From contig JAJEKV010000045.1 in assembly GCA_021234155.1 (NCBI GenBank), positions 4,573,212-4,637,211 on the forward strand: DNA of 64,000 bases, read 5' to 3'. The stretch is from Isoetes taiwanensis (lineage: Eukaryota > Streptophyta > Lycopodiopsida > Isoetales > Isoetaceae). The position numbers and the translations under genes were made by a program. Positions 24,440 through 35,715 of the stretch are shown here, in pieces; the first letter of the stretch is position 1; each line of letters opens with the position of its first letter. Below the pieces are notes generated by a model. The model saw nothing but the letters and a program-made list of their open reading frames with translations. It did no database searches and was not told the DNA's origin.

Positions 24440-24925
24440 TATAGAAATCTTTAACGTCGATATGCGACGGACGCCGCCGGGCGACGAGTGTCAACTGGCC
24501 ACATGCCAAGTCACCTACGACTTGGCAAGACACACGCAAGCACGCATGCATCGCAGTGACGTTTCAGAGACCACGCCGCATGCGACGATATAGTCAACGG
24601 GCCAAAATCCGTGTCACATGCGACCGGGCAAGACACGTGGCAAGCACGCATCGACGCAGTCTTTATGTTCTCAGACGTCACATGACGCCGCATGCGACGC
24701 CCGACATTTGTCGTGACATTTGTCGTGACATTTGTCTGCTATGAAATTTATGTATACCTATGTCGCTCGAAAGCAACCTAAAATCCGAAAGCAAGTTTTG
24801 TGTAACAACCTAAAATCTCGCATACCTCAAAAACACTTGAACATAGCTTGATTAGCCGCATCACGTAGCAAATTGTGTGACAGTCCGACATTTGCCGCGA
24901 CATTTGTCGCGGACGATGCCGCCTG
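24440..24925. repeat. GC-rich internal zone with GACATTTGTCG repeats
   Basis: A GC-rich island contains two related halves (GACTTGGCAAGACAC...CAAGCACGCATGCATCG and GGGCAAGACACGTGGCAAGCACGCATCG). Three tandem GACATTTGTCGT units follow at 24698-24735 and related units at about 24885-24912. In composition it resembles the subterminal zones, and it may be another internalised element end. Confidence 0.55.
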
Positions 24926-25199
24926 TGTGGGCGATGGCATTTTTAGGCAAATTTTGATCGACGCTTTGACACATGGGACATTAATGCCTTGATTTGCAAG
25001 GAGTCGCCGGGCGCCTCCCACTATGTCGACACCAAGTTCCTCATTCGATTGCATTTTGTTGCTTCTCTAAAGATGTTGGACTCGAGGATATGGGAGTCCC
25101 ACTTTTTGACTACCCAATATTCTCGTTGTAGAAATTCTAGGGTAAATCCATATGTCATTTCTAATTCCTTCTTTTTTTTCTTTCCTCGATCAACCGGAA

Positions 25200-25595
25200 G
25201 CTAAATTATGAGCTCAAAAAATTCTGGATCAACCATCTCCAACTCCATGTCCATCACTAAATTCATCTGCTTTTTCAAAATACCCATAGCACAAATAGGC
25301 CTATACAAATTAAAACAAGCAATATTATTGTCATATCCTTATTCATCGTGGCATTCATCTTCTTGATATCCATCCTGATCATATTCATCTTCTTCATATT
25401 TTTATCTTCAAATTCCATTTTGAAAAACTGATTTCAGAAATCTATATCATATCATATATCCAGTTTTTTGTATTCTACATCATGCTTATATACATAAGGC
25501 AGTGCCTCAAAAATTCTGGATCAACCATAAGCTAAATTCTGAGCTCAAAAAATTCTGGATCAACCAGGAGCTAATCTGAGCTCAAAACTACCATA
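25200..25595. repeat. Dispersed short repeat CTCAAAAAATTCTGGATC
   Basis: Three copies of AGCTAAATTxTGAGCTCAAAAAATTCTGGATCAACC or its core (25200, 25505, 25530-25565) lie within otherwise AT-rich DNA without a gene. Confidence 0.6.
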
Positions 25596-25601
25596 TTATA
25601 G

Positions 25602-25976
25602 TTATATCAAAAGATAGAATTTAAGTTGCTTCAATACCAAATATCGACTCCAAACAAATTTGAAAACTTTCTCAAGAAGGGTCATTTGCATCCTCGTGAT
25701 CAACATCAGAATTTCCAAAGACCAAAGAGAAGGATCCCTTCGCCAGCTGATGTAAAATTTTTTACCTTGGATATCTCTCTCAAACGAAACCACATCATTC
25801 ACCTGCAAATTCTTTGCCTTGACAAACCTGCTCCAAATTTTTTTGAAGACATAACTTTGCTTAACTATCCCAATAACAAATATCTAAATTTCCACATGCA
25901 TTGATTTTAATCTATAAACGTAAGCATCTTACCTTTTTTTTCTCCACAATTCCATCGCAGTAGCAGGTAAATGTGC
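25602..25976 (-). pseudogene. Captured B3 DNA-binding domain fragment
   Basis: B3 domains are plant-specific DNA-binding domains of transcription factors (RAV, NGATHA, LEC2/ABI3, ARF). On the minus strand, HLPATAMELWRKK (near 25960), WKFRYLLLG (25900) and FVKAKNLQVNDVVSFERD followed by KKFYISWRRDP (25735-25830) match in order. The family patterns are WxFRYxYWxSSQSYVxTxGW and FVKEKxLxAGDVVxFxR...LYIDWxRRP. Wording near the end fits the RAV/NGATHA branch best. Stops interrupt the middle (after LLLG). It sits inside the CACTA element away from its transposase, so I infer gene capture. The 3' frame stays open to 25602. Confidence 0.75.
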
Positions 25977-26041
25977 TTCGCGCTGATTTTTGGAATGACG
26001 AAATAAAACAAAAAAAATCCAACGCAGAATCGCTTATCAAA

Positions 26042-28320
26042 TCAAGTCAGCCCACTTGGTTGCACAAGCACGAAATGAAATGCCGCCTCAAGGACTTTCT
26101 TATCTAACCAATCTACACTATCTTGAGAGCTAACTAGATCCACCACGTAAATATCCGGGTGGAGGTCTAGCATAATATCCTCTAGGTCAACTTTTGTGGC
26201 GCGATGGCTCAAGATCAAACGTGAATCCAAGCTCTCTAAAAGATGACGCTGCATCATTTTCTATACCCTTGCCAACCCCCATCGTGAAAACTACTAATAT
26301 CTTCGCCACAATCGAGATTATTTGCGTGGTCAACTTGATAAGAATGCATTCGCCGCAGCCTACAAGTCGAGACTCATTTGTGCACAAAATCCCATATTAG
26401 CCATTCGCAACGGACCGATAAATTGGTTAGAATATTAGAATACAATTGCGTGAGATGAAGAAGCAAATCTAGACAATGACCGATAACAATAGAACTTCAA
26501 GCACCGTGTATGACTAGATATATTATTATTTCATATTTTATAGCTGCAATTGACATGGTTGGGATGTAATATAGCCGTATTTGCCCTTGCTTGGATGGAG
26601 AAATCAAACTCGTAAGCATTGTCTGGGAACTCATATGTTTATAATTATCAAATTATCGTGGATTTGGAAAGACAATCTCGCAATTGCTTTGATTTTGAAG
26701 GCTAGACCGCCAAAACGCCAAAGATACAATGTAGAAGAATGCAGAGCACCTTGATTGTTTGCCCTAAATCGCTTTTAAAACAATGGGAACATGAATTGAA
26801 GGAAAAGTAGCACCATCCGTCAAGCTATCCGTGGTACATATACCATGAAGATCGAGAAAGAATAAATTGTGTTGAACTTTGTAAGCACGACATTGTGCTT
26901 ACTACATATGGAACCATTTGTTCAATTACGTAAGCCATCCGAAGAGGATGAAAAGAAGCAGCCCCCGTGCTAAGGGCACACCGTCGAACATTAGGTGGTT
27001 TAGAATTATTCGGATGAAGCTCAATCCATTAGAAAAGCTCACACTAAAAGTTCACGTGCTTGTCGGGCTTAAGGGCACAATGAAGATGGTGCCTTTCCGA
27101 ACATGCGACCTTCTACGACACACATATGTCACATATGTCACATATAATGAAAGTTCTAGAATGTTCTAGAAAGTTTTAAAAAGTTTTAAAATATAAGAGA
27201 ATCTTGGGTGAGCCTAAGGAATCCTTCTAGAAAATTCCGAATGTTGTAGAAAGTTCTAGAATGAATGTTGCAGAGAATACACTTATTTTCTTCCCAAAGC
27301 ATTTTGCTAGATGACCAATTAAAATATTTTAGTTCAACCAACTCCACAATTCTCTTGATTTTCGATGAACAAACTTGTCCAAGAAGGCAACAACCTCCAC
27401 AACCTCCCGGAATGGCCATAATGAAGAAATTAAAAAGACAGCTTAAGAGATTTCAAAAAGCGCATGATTTTTGGTCAGTCAGATGTTGTGACCGGGCTTG
27501 ATCATACAATCGATGCAAAGAAGAACCCATAAAAATCTTGGCGCCAAACTAACAAGTTCATGAGTCATGAAGCGAAAACAACTGAAAGCATGGCGCTAAA
27601 AAAAGCACCAAAGGACCCCAAAGAATGTCGGCAAGCTCAACCGCCTTTGTGATCCCTAAGCTCCGTGTCAAGCCCATTTTCCTTTGCACCATGACATGCT
27701 CTACTTTGAAGACTTCCAAGGTAACAAACCGGCGCTTTAGATACTCTCCATCGGCATAGCAAAATGTGAGCTATGTTCCAATTCCACTTTCCATGTATGG
27801 ATCTCCAAACAAGGCCATCAACGTGTGTAGCCACATAGTATCTCCTGCTTTTCAAAATCCTCATCAATGGGGTCGGCTTCATATGGAACTTGTGCAATTG
27901 AAACGCAAATTCCTCCACCATCATATATCACAAAATCATCCCCGACGTTTGTGTAAAGTTGCAAGTTCAAGCATTGTCACTGATTCCAACCTTGATGTTG
28001 ATCTTTCAACTTCCATAGTGCCATTAGAATTACTTGTATACCCAAAGATGAGATTTTAAATCATAACCTTCTTCCCCGTATTGACGTATCCATATGTGCT
28101 TCTTTGGTTTCTTCGATATAGTTCGAGACAATATTTTTCCAGCTCTTGCAATCTCTCAAAGCCCCAAAAACCATTTTTCTCAAAGTCTAGATGAAGGAGG
28201 TAATTCATGCAGTAGCACATCTATCGATGATGCATGTGCGCAACACGCTTTTAAATGAAGCCGCAGTTTGGTCGTCGTAGTCTTTTTTCATGTGTATCAA
28301 TCGGGCGTGTATTGAATTTG
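26042..28320 (-). other. CACTA interior with unidentified coding-like pieces
   Basis: Codon-like minus-strand stretches occur at 26042-26400 (two overlapping frames, one with DLEDIMLDLHPDIYVVDL) and 27637-27960 (including DDFVIYDGGGICVSI and ILCGYTR). They are broken by stops and could be further captured exons or a CACTA accessory gene. Near 27140-27260 the words AGTTCTAGAATGTT and AGAAAGTTTTAAAA recur. I recognise no family. Confidence 0.3.
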
Positions 28321-28329
28321 TAATCCTAA

Positions 28330-28882
28330 AACCAAAACTTCGTATAAAAAATATACGCCACATGCGACCACCCACGCCACATATAATGCATTAACGTGTC
28401 ATATACGCCACATATACATACCGACGTGTCATATACGTCACATATAATGCATGGACGTGTCATATACGTCACATATATGCACCGACGGTCATATAATGAC
28501 ACATACGCCACATACGCCATATATACGACGCCGCATCGGCGCCACGCCAGAACATCACACCGGCCGCCCACCGCAAGCGTCCACCGGGCGTGGCAGATCG
28601 CTACGCCACGTTGTCGACGTCGCACCCATACGCCGCGGCGACTGCATGACACTGTCGTCGACACCCGTGACACTGCCGGGCTCGCTGGCGGACACCGCCG
28701 GTGTCGGGCGGCGACGCCATACGTGTCGACGTCGCACCATAATGTGTCGACGCCGCGACCATGCCGCGTGCGACGCGGCGTGGCGTGACGCCGATTGACG
28801 CCGCGATGGTGACGTTATTTGGCGTCACGTCGCCGCACGTCGCCGCAAGCCCACGTCGCTAAAAGTCCATTCTCTTGTTGTG
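28330..28882. repeat. CACTA right subterminal zone and terminus
   Basis: Tandem units containing ACGTGTCATATACGTCACAT and ATATAATGCAT (28340-28500) grade into dense CGCCGC/GTCGACG words, ending with the terminal inverted repeat 28854-28882 (…CTCTTGTTGTG). It mirrors the left zone in being a GC-rich block with short tandem repeats. Open frames here are composition artefacts. Confidence 0.75.
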
Positions 28883-28885
28883 AAT
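28883..28885. repeat. CACTA target-site duplication, right (AAT)
   Basis: It matches AAT at 5592-5594. Confidence 0.8.
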
Positions 28886-28915
28886 CTTGCCTTATTTTTA
28901 TAAGTAGATAGCCAA

Positions 28916-30627
28916 TCAAACCTGTTCGAGAAGGCCGAAATATTTAGCTCCAGATACTAACTTCATGCCAATTCTATTTTGTGTAGAGTTCTGCCCGAAA
29001 TACTGGTATAGACGAACCATGAAAGCCCGACATATAGAAACAGATTCTTCTATTAACTGTAATGCATGACCTTTAGAGCATACTTTATCTATAATCATTG
29101 GCTCTTCCAAGATCTGAGATGACTTGGCATAATTATTTTCAGAGAGCATTTGACAAATAAAAATCAAAGAGTAAAGAATGAGGTTTTCTAGCACTTGCCA
29201 ATTCAAGCCATGGTTCCTTAATATCCGAGAGCAAGTTTACCGGTGAGCATGTATTAAGGTCGAAGCTTGTTCTTGTTATGCAAACATCTTTGCTCCTCTC
29301 GCTTCCTACTTCTTTTGGTCCCCGCAAATATATCCATGTCATGTTTCTTTTTTTCTACAATTTCGGGCCAAATATGCGTGACCAAGAAAGAATCTAAATA
29401 ATCGATCATCATAAATAGCGTGGAAGTGGTAAGGTTATAATGTCACCAAGAATTCACAATCGCTTGTGACAAGACATTACCTTCCAAATGCATGTGCTCA
29501 AACTTGGATTGTAAACAACCGATAGTGCTTTGGAACTAGCAAATTTACCTAAGATCCACGGATATACTTGCCAGATCAATATTATTGAATGATATCCAAG
29601 GCATTGCCATCGTTTAAGTCAAACTTTTGTGGATCTTGTGCCTCTAATGCGGTAAACTGCCCAACGGCAATTTCCCAAAGAATCGCGACATTAAAGAAGT
29701 TTCTTCATGAAGATCTTCCATGATGCATAATTGACATGGGTCAAAAGCTCAAATTACGTCAAAGGGTATCGCCAAATATCCATACTTGTAAGATATCTCA
29801 CAAGAGCTCTCAAAATCTCCTTCTTGCATTACCGATATCGCTCCAAGAAACCAGAGGAGGATCAATCTCCCTTCCAATCGACTCTGTGCTTCTCAAGAAA
29901 TAATACCCTCCTCGAAGCTGGTAAATTTTGCGTAAGAAACAACTACAAAATAGATTAGGGGCGGTCAAATTGCTTTTGAAAACCATGCATATTACTAGTC
30001 GCCTTGATGACGTGGTCGAGCAAGGGGGAACATTTACTCGGCCAAAGAGAATAACTAAAAGCATAACAAATCATGAAAACATAAAGCGAGGACAAAGATT
30101 GTTACAGAGTTGTAATGCATAACTTAATCTTTAGAGCATACTTGCCCTCGATACAAGAAATAGCTCTCACGTTAAAGACATATTGATAGCTGCCTTATCC
30201 AAAGAAAGAGGAAACATTTGCTAGGCCAAAGGAAAGGCGAACAACGAAAGCGGAAAGAGCCCATATCCGATTATGAACAACAAAGTGAAAAAATGGCGTA
30301 AAGGTGAGAAAGTTAAGAGAAATAGACCGATTCCTTACAACCTTCACCGGCCCGGGAAAATCACGCCAGGGCGTATTTCAAGTCGCCAGATGCTCTAACA
30401 AATGTTTGCAAGTCGCCGATGCTTCAACAAAGGCCGAAATCGAACTTTAAGCAGCTCACATGTCTAAATCTAAATGATCTGCTCTTGCGATTTGCTCCTG
30501 CGATTGGCGTAGGAAGACCCCTGCCATCTTCTTCCTTAAGTAGCCACCGCCATAGCCACGCCAAGGAAGGAATGGGCCGGATGATCCACCACTTACGGTG
30601 CACCGGCCGGTTTTTAGCAATCACCAA
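28916..30627 (-). pseudogene. Unidentified degenerate gene-like region
   Basis: Several minus-strand segments read like protein: LLSDIKEPWLELASARKPHS (about 29200) continues after a one-base frame change into ILEEPMIIDKVCSKGHALQ and FMVRLYQYFGQNSTQNRIG (28916-29130). Upstream, FGKFTALEAQDP-like and LVTHIWPEIVEKKKHDMD-like segments occur at about 29350-29830. Their common orientation and low repetitiveness suggest an old multi-exon gene or retrocopy, truncated near the CACTA insertion point at 28882. I do not recognise the family. Frameshifts and stops make a functional product unlikely. Confidence 0.4.
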
Positions 30628-30639
30628 GATATGCTAGGC

Positions 30640-31599
30640 ATATGCCAGCATATACCTGGATATGCCCACATACCCACATAAACGAGGGTTTGCCCCCCTA
30701 GGGGCAACCCAAAAAACCACCTTTTTTTTAGGTCAATACATGCAAATTATGTTCAAACAAACATATCATGATCATTTATGATTGGAAAGATCTTTTCTTT
30801 GCGTATCTAAAGAATCCAACGCTATAGCATTCTGATTATTGAGTCAAAAGTTATGGGGAAAAAAATAAAGTAATGAGGTTGTTGATGTTGCGTTAATTGC
30901 AATTTGATAGATGAGAGTCATTTCATCGTTGGAGGACCCTTGTGAAGATAAACAAAAAGATCTCAAACTGCCATAGGTCATGATGGCCACATGAAAAGCT
31001 AAGGAATGAGGCGCATGTTGGGTTATTTCATAATTTGAGGCCTAATTTCACATGTATATCTAGAGAAGAATTTAAAATATTCTTTGTACATGTACTTCAT
31101 GATCACTTAAGGTGACAACACAATTAATACCTCTCTAGGACTTCCAACATAAGTGAATTGCAAATTTTATAAGAGTTCTTAAAAGTGCATGAGTTTTAAG
31201 CATTTATTAGAGAAGTATGAGAACTGAATTGAATAGTAATCTTTAATGTCCACAGAGATCAAAGGTCTACCAATACAATGGATGCAGTAAGCATACTACT
31301 AGTTAGAATTAAAATATGCTCGCCCCAAAGGGTTTCGAGGAAAATACCTTGATTGTAATGAGCTCACTGAACAATATGCACACATCAAACTGCCTATCTT
31401 GGCGCCTTTGTTCAAGAAATATATTTCTCTAACACCTCTAGTATATAACCAGTGCAGCTACTTCAAACGTTTGTAGAAGCATATGTAGGAATTGATGTGG
31501 GGCCAAGAAAGCCGCATATTTTTCTCTGATACTTGCAAATGATGGACAAATCTGTTGTGTATGTTGTTTACCTTCTATAATTCTTACACTTGCATATTT
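30640..31599. other. Intergenic, no gene seen
   Basis: AT-rich DNA. A palindromic cluster of CATATGCC/GGATATG words lies near 30630-30680, and nothing else is assignable. Confidence 0.45.
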
Positions 31600-31800
31600 T
31601 GCCTGTCTCAAATTTGAGGTGGTGTCTGATGTGCGAATAGCCGCAATACGAACAACTTTTCATAATCAGGTGTGCCAATAGATATGCTTGTGGTTGACGA
31701 GAGTAGGGCTAATTTGGTCCGCGTATGTCTTGATCTTTTCCATGATACTGGCATCCCAGAGCTTGTCCAAGAAAGAAGAGAATATTGATGCTTCATGTTA
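31600..31800 (+). pseudogene. Short coding-like exon remnant
   Basis: On the plus strand, FEVVSDVRIAAIRTTFHNQ and, one frame over, IDMLVVDESRANLVRVCLD then LFHDTGIPELVQERREY form a continuous protein-like stretch with a frame change near 31670. It ends at a stop at about 31786. The family is unknown to me. The long minus-strand frame over it (31608-31796) is a shadow. Confidence 0.35.
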
Positions 31801-32092
31801 GAGCAAACTATGATATATGCATGATTTAAGTTGTAACTTATAGATAAACTTAAATCTGATAAACAAAATAAATTTCTCTTCCTTCAAGGAATGCACAATT
31901 CCCAAAAGACTTCTACTAACATTCATACGCCCACCCAACATAAAACATTATACCACTTTAAACCATGCAATGACATCAACATCTTTATATCGACTCGAGT
32001 GATCTAATCATCAAAATCTTAAAAACCCACGTGACTGATCTTTGACCATATATGATATTATTGCTCATTGAAGATACATATAGTCTTATAAT

Positions 32093-32437
32093 TTAGTTAC
32101 AAATATAGTCATTTAATATAATGACATAGTACCATATTAAGTATACAAACATCATCACTTTATGTATATAAAAGGAGCTTACTAGCACGAAGCGCTTATA
32201 TTGCAAGATCGAACAAAGACTTATTGCCTTGGCTTGCATTCCATAAGGAACCTGTTTGAAGCAATTACATAGGTCACTAATCGCAAATTTCTTTTCCTTC
32301 GCACAACAACGATCAAAGGTTGAGCACCATAATAGAACACTTCCGGGGCATGAATAAAGAATATCCATGCATGTATCCGATTTGACACATGTAAATAAAG
32401 CTAGTACGAGTAGGAAGATAAGAACTTTCTTTGCCAT
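32093..32437 (-). CDS. Small secreted cysteine-rich protein, lipid-transfer-protein-like
   Basis: The ATG at 32437 opens a hydrophobic signal peptide (about residues 1-20, MAKKVLIFLLVLALF...). The mature part has cysteines at 23, 30, 38, 44, 45, 57, 59 and 75: C-X6-C-X13-CC-X11-CXC-X15-C with an extra Cys38. This is close to the eight-cysteine pattern of plant non-specific lipid transfer proteins, which bind lipids in a hydrophobic cavity outside the cell. The eighth cysteine of the pattern is missing from this exon. A donor GTAAGC at 32182-32177 would end the exon after residue 85, so the last cysteine may lie on a second exon I could not place. Without splicing the frame reads on to 32093 as a hydrophobic, unlikely tail. 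A TATA box lies just upstream. It could instead be another cysteine-rich secreted peptide family. Confidence 0.65.
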   Translation of the reverse strand: MAKKVLIFLLVLALFTCVKSDTCMDILYSCPGSVLLWCSTFDRCCAKEKKFAISDLCNCFKQVPYGMQAKAISLCSILQYKRFVLVSSFYIHKVMMFVYLIWYYVIILNDYICN

Positions 32438-32466
32438 GATTCATCTATGATAGAGTGATCCCCCTG

Positions 32467-32475
32467 CTTTATAAG
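32467..32475 (-). promoter_or_regulatory. TATA box of the cysteine-rich peptide gene
   Basis: CTTATAAAG on the minus strand lies about 30 bp before the ATG at 32437. This implies a very short 5' leader, or initiation at a slightly downstream position with the annotated ATG close to the cap. Confidence 0.5.
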
Positions 32476-32479
32476 AGGA

Positions 32480-32955
32480 GGTAGATATTAACCATTATTA
32501 ATAAATTTAATATATTCTCTCGCCTCTTCTTCTTGACTACTGAACGTCTAGAATAGTAGTATTTTATGTATATAATCATTAAGCTTCTTGAGTGTACTTA
32601 CATTGCGTCTATAATCATGGGTGTATCTATAATCTCATATCGTCTTTTATAAATAGTCCAAACACAAAATTCCAAATAACAATGCATGCTTCGAATAATC
32701 AACAATTTAGATCTTGTTTTTGAGATGCTCCTACAACAATTTAGGTGACAATCCACTACTCGACAATTTCCATGGGAACCTACCTACAAGAAGTTTATGG
32801 TGTTTCTTCTTCTTTGACAAAAGGATAATGACAAGGAGAACAATATAATTTAAAGTCATGTACATGTATCTTGAAGGTTTTTTAGTTTTACTAGTCAAGA
32901 AATGTTAATAAAAGAATTAAATGCTTATTGGGGCGGCCTCTTTACCCACTTACAT
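32480..32955. other. Upstream region, no gene
   Basis: AT-rich, probably promoter-proximal DNA of the minus-strand peptide gene. No further element is identified. Confidence 0.4.
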
Positions 32956-32959
32956 GTTT

Positions 32960-33722
32960 GAATAAGCATAAAAATGATTGGGGGTTTCAAGGGGGAAAAT
33001 GAATGCAGTGGGATAGACAATAGTCCTATGCCATTGATGTACAAAAGGAGTAGGATTACAAAAAAATTGTAGAAAAATGTCTCCCTTCTCAAGCATGTAA
33101 AGGTATTAGGGGTATTGGTTAGAGAACTCTTCAAAAAAGTTTTCTTCTTTTATGGAGGTTCGAGTCTCTGTATTGGTGGAATTAGCAGCCATTGAGGGTA
33201 TTTGATTATAAATATAGTGCGACCAATCATTTCTAAGTGTATTCGCACCGGGTGCGCGCTGGCCATATGGGAGCCATAGAATGGGCAAATCCAATGGCCA
33301 TATGTGGTCTTGGGCGCGATGAGGGCAAATGAGCATAAAAATGATTGGGGGTTCCAATGAAGAAAATGAATATGATGGTCCCATGCCATTGATATACAAG
33401 AGGAGTAGGATCACAAAAAAAGGGTAGGAAAAGTCTCCTTTCCTAAGTATTTAAAGGTATTAGGGGTGTTGGTTAGAGGATTCTTCAAAAAGGTTTTGTT
33501 CTTCTTTTATGGAGGTTCGAGTCTTTGTATTGACAGAATTAGCAGCCATTGCAAATCATAGGGTATTTGATTACAAATACAACACGATAATGTATTCGCA
33601 CCCGGCGCACGCTGACCATATGGGAGTCATATAATGGACAAATCCGACGGCCATATGGGGCGCACGCTGACCATATGGGAGTCATAGAATGGGCAAATCC
33701 GACGGCCATATGGGGTGTTGGG
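32960..33722. repeat. 353-bp tandem duplication with nested 53-bp repeat
   Basis: The block with AGCATAAAAATGATTGGGGG, ATTAGGGGTATTGGTTAGAG and GAATTAGCAGCCATTG (from about 32963) recurs 353 bp later (ATTAGGGGT at 33107 and 33460). At the right edge a 53-bp unit, GCGCACGCTGACCATATGGG through GACGGCCATATGGG, is repeated at about 33606 and 33659. Minus-strand frames across it are weak and I do not call a gene. Confidence 0.8.
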
Positions 33723-34679
33723 CACAACGAGTGCGAATAAGAATAAAAATGACCTGTGGGGTTGAACCTACTATTAACATCTAACATTTGATGGTGTGCA
33801 AGACATACTTGAGCATGCAATATTTGAACCGAGGATTTCAGCGTATGCTCAAATACTATAGGATGTGCAATATGGTTTCGCCACCACTTCTTAGTTTAGA
33901 ATTCTCAGCAATGAAGTAGTTTCGAAATTCCTTTTTGGTATCCACCATTTTGGCCATCTACTCGTTGCCACACAATTTTGTCTCAAATGCACAACATGAA
34001 AACCCATCTCACTAGGCTTGGATCAAAGTAAGAGGTTCTTTTTGAAAATTAGCTTAAGGATCAAGTGTGGCTAGTAAAGTTTGAATGATTGTGAATTGGA
34101 GTAACAATCTTAACCGTCGTTCAAGACAATTCATGTACATTGCATGCATAGGTTACTTTATGTTCCTTTTAATGAAAAGCTTGGAACATTGATTATCCAT
34201 TGCCTTGCAACCTCCTAGTGATAGTTGATAAAAGAAATTATCTAGCACTATTACCAAACTATTTAAATTTGTTGCACCTACATAAATTCAGTTGCCAATT
34301 CAAAGACATGATTTATCAAGAACTGTTTACTGGTGGTATTATTTATATTAATAAATTGTGTTTGATTCACGGTTATTTTTTGGAAGGAAAAGAAAGGGAT
34401 GCAATTGCAGGTAATCCTTTAGTGTAATTTGGTGGGTCTCAAAATAGTTTTAAGTTTCCAATCTAGCACATAAGAAGATGAGATAGGTCAGATGAATGTA
34501 ATGTTGCATTGCCTCAAAATATTTTATTCTTAATGTAGGTCTGCTACTCTTCCCATAATTACCAATCTCTTGAGACGTCAATATAATTTCTCATCAACTT
34601 AACTCAATTCAATTCACTGGTCTTAGTCCTATTGAATTTTACCATCATGTTCTTATTTCCAAAAACAAAATCAAGATAT
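33723..34679. other. Intergenic, no gene seen
   Basis: AT-rich DNA. The plus-strand frame 34200-34427 (75 codons) has no recognisable motif. Confidence 0.4.
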
Positions 34680-35110
34680 TGACACATTCTATAAGCCATG
34701 GAATATTTATGAAACCTCATGGAATTTCTTAGAGTCCTCGAAAATCTTCATGAAATCTCATGGAAATTTAAGAAACATTCCATAATCTTTAAGGTTCTTA
34801 ATAAAACTCATGTAACATTCGGGTGCCCTACGGCAATCTGGAATACCCCTGGTGGATGTCCAGGAATCTTACTCATTTTAACACTAGTCTTTACCACGTT
34901 GCGACCACTTTAATAATTTCGAAGTCTAAAAAATTTTTAAGCAATGTAAGAAAATTTTGGAGAATGTTGAACAACATGAGACAATCTAAGGGAATCCTCA
35001 TGAATCTTGCCATGGAATTTTATGAATCTATATGAGACTTTATAGAATGTTAGAGAATCTTTTGCAATATATAAAAAATATAAGAGAATCTAGACGAATA
35101 TAGATGGAAT
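34680..35110. repeat. Degenerate short repeats around CATGGAATTTxTTAGA / GAATCT
   Basis: Words such as AAATCTCATGGAA, TAGAGAATCTT, AGAGAATCTAGACGAATATAG and AGATGGAATCTAGG recur irregularly, a simple-sequence-derived stretch with no coding sense. Confidence 0.5.
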
Positions 35111-35324
35111 CTAGGAGGAAATTGATACAATCTTCTATTGCTGCCAGATTTTTTTACCGCATGGCTTTGCTAACAGGAAAATATACTCGTTGTAGAAGAT
35201 AATGCTTGTTACACTAGGAATAAAACCGGTTCATCTTTGGCTTCTCAGATGCTACACAATTGGAAGACAAATTTGTCACACATTTTCCCGTATGTGTAGA
35301 CCCTAAATAAAAAAGGACTTGTGT

Positions 35325-35385
35325 GTAGGTAGGCAAGCAGGTAGGTAAGTAGGTAGGTAGGTAGGTAGATGGGTAGATAGGTAGA
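35325..35385. repeat. (TAGG)n tetranucleotide microsatellite
   Basis: Interrupted run of GTAG/GTAGA units. Confidence 0.9.
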
Positions 35386-35604
35386 ATACAATCTTACTTC
35401 TTAAATTGGGATATTTTGATTTGGCCAAAAACTTTTTTGTTTTGTTCTTTTTGAAAGGTCAATTTTCGTAAGGTTTCAAACGTTAAGACAGCTAGCAAAA
35501 GATTCTGACTATACAAAAATCGAAGATATATTTTTGGGGGTTTAATTTTTCCCTCTCCATCTTGGCTTGCATCTTCTTATCTAAATGCACCTGCTATGTT
35601 TGCT

Positions 35605-35715
35605 AGAAGAAGAAGAAGAAGAAGAAGAAGAAGAAGAAGAAGAAGAAGAAGAAGAAGAAGAAGAAGAAGAAGAAGAAGAAGAAGAAGAAGAAGAAGAAGA
35701 AGAAGAAGAAGAAGA
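35605..35715. repeat. (GAA)n microsatellite, ~37 units
   Basis: A perfect AGA/GAA run directly abuts GAGAATATTCTCTTTGG, the start of the first 3486-bp unit. Confidence 0.97.

Larger units (their letters stand above)
5595..28882 (-). mobile_element. Giant CACTA (En/Spm) DNA transposon, 23.3 kb, degenerate
   Basis: The termini form an inverted repeat: 24 of the first 29 bases match between 5595-5623 and the reverse complement of 28854-28882. Both begin CACAACAAGA and share an internal TTTAGCG block. This is a variant of the plant CACTACAAGAAAA end. Both termini are flanked by AAT. Inside, GC-rich subterminal repeat zones lie at each end, and a minus-strand transposase remnant carries the Tnp2, DUF4218 and DUF4216 blocks. 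The element is far larger than a typical autonomous CACTA (about 8-15 kb). Tandem repeats, captured gene fragments and probably nested elements account for the excess. All transposase frames are broken, so it is non-autonomous today. Strand is set by the transposase. Confidence 0.85.
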
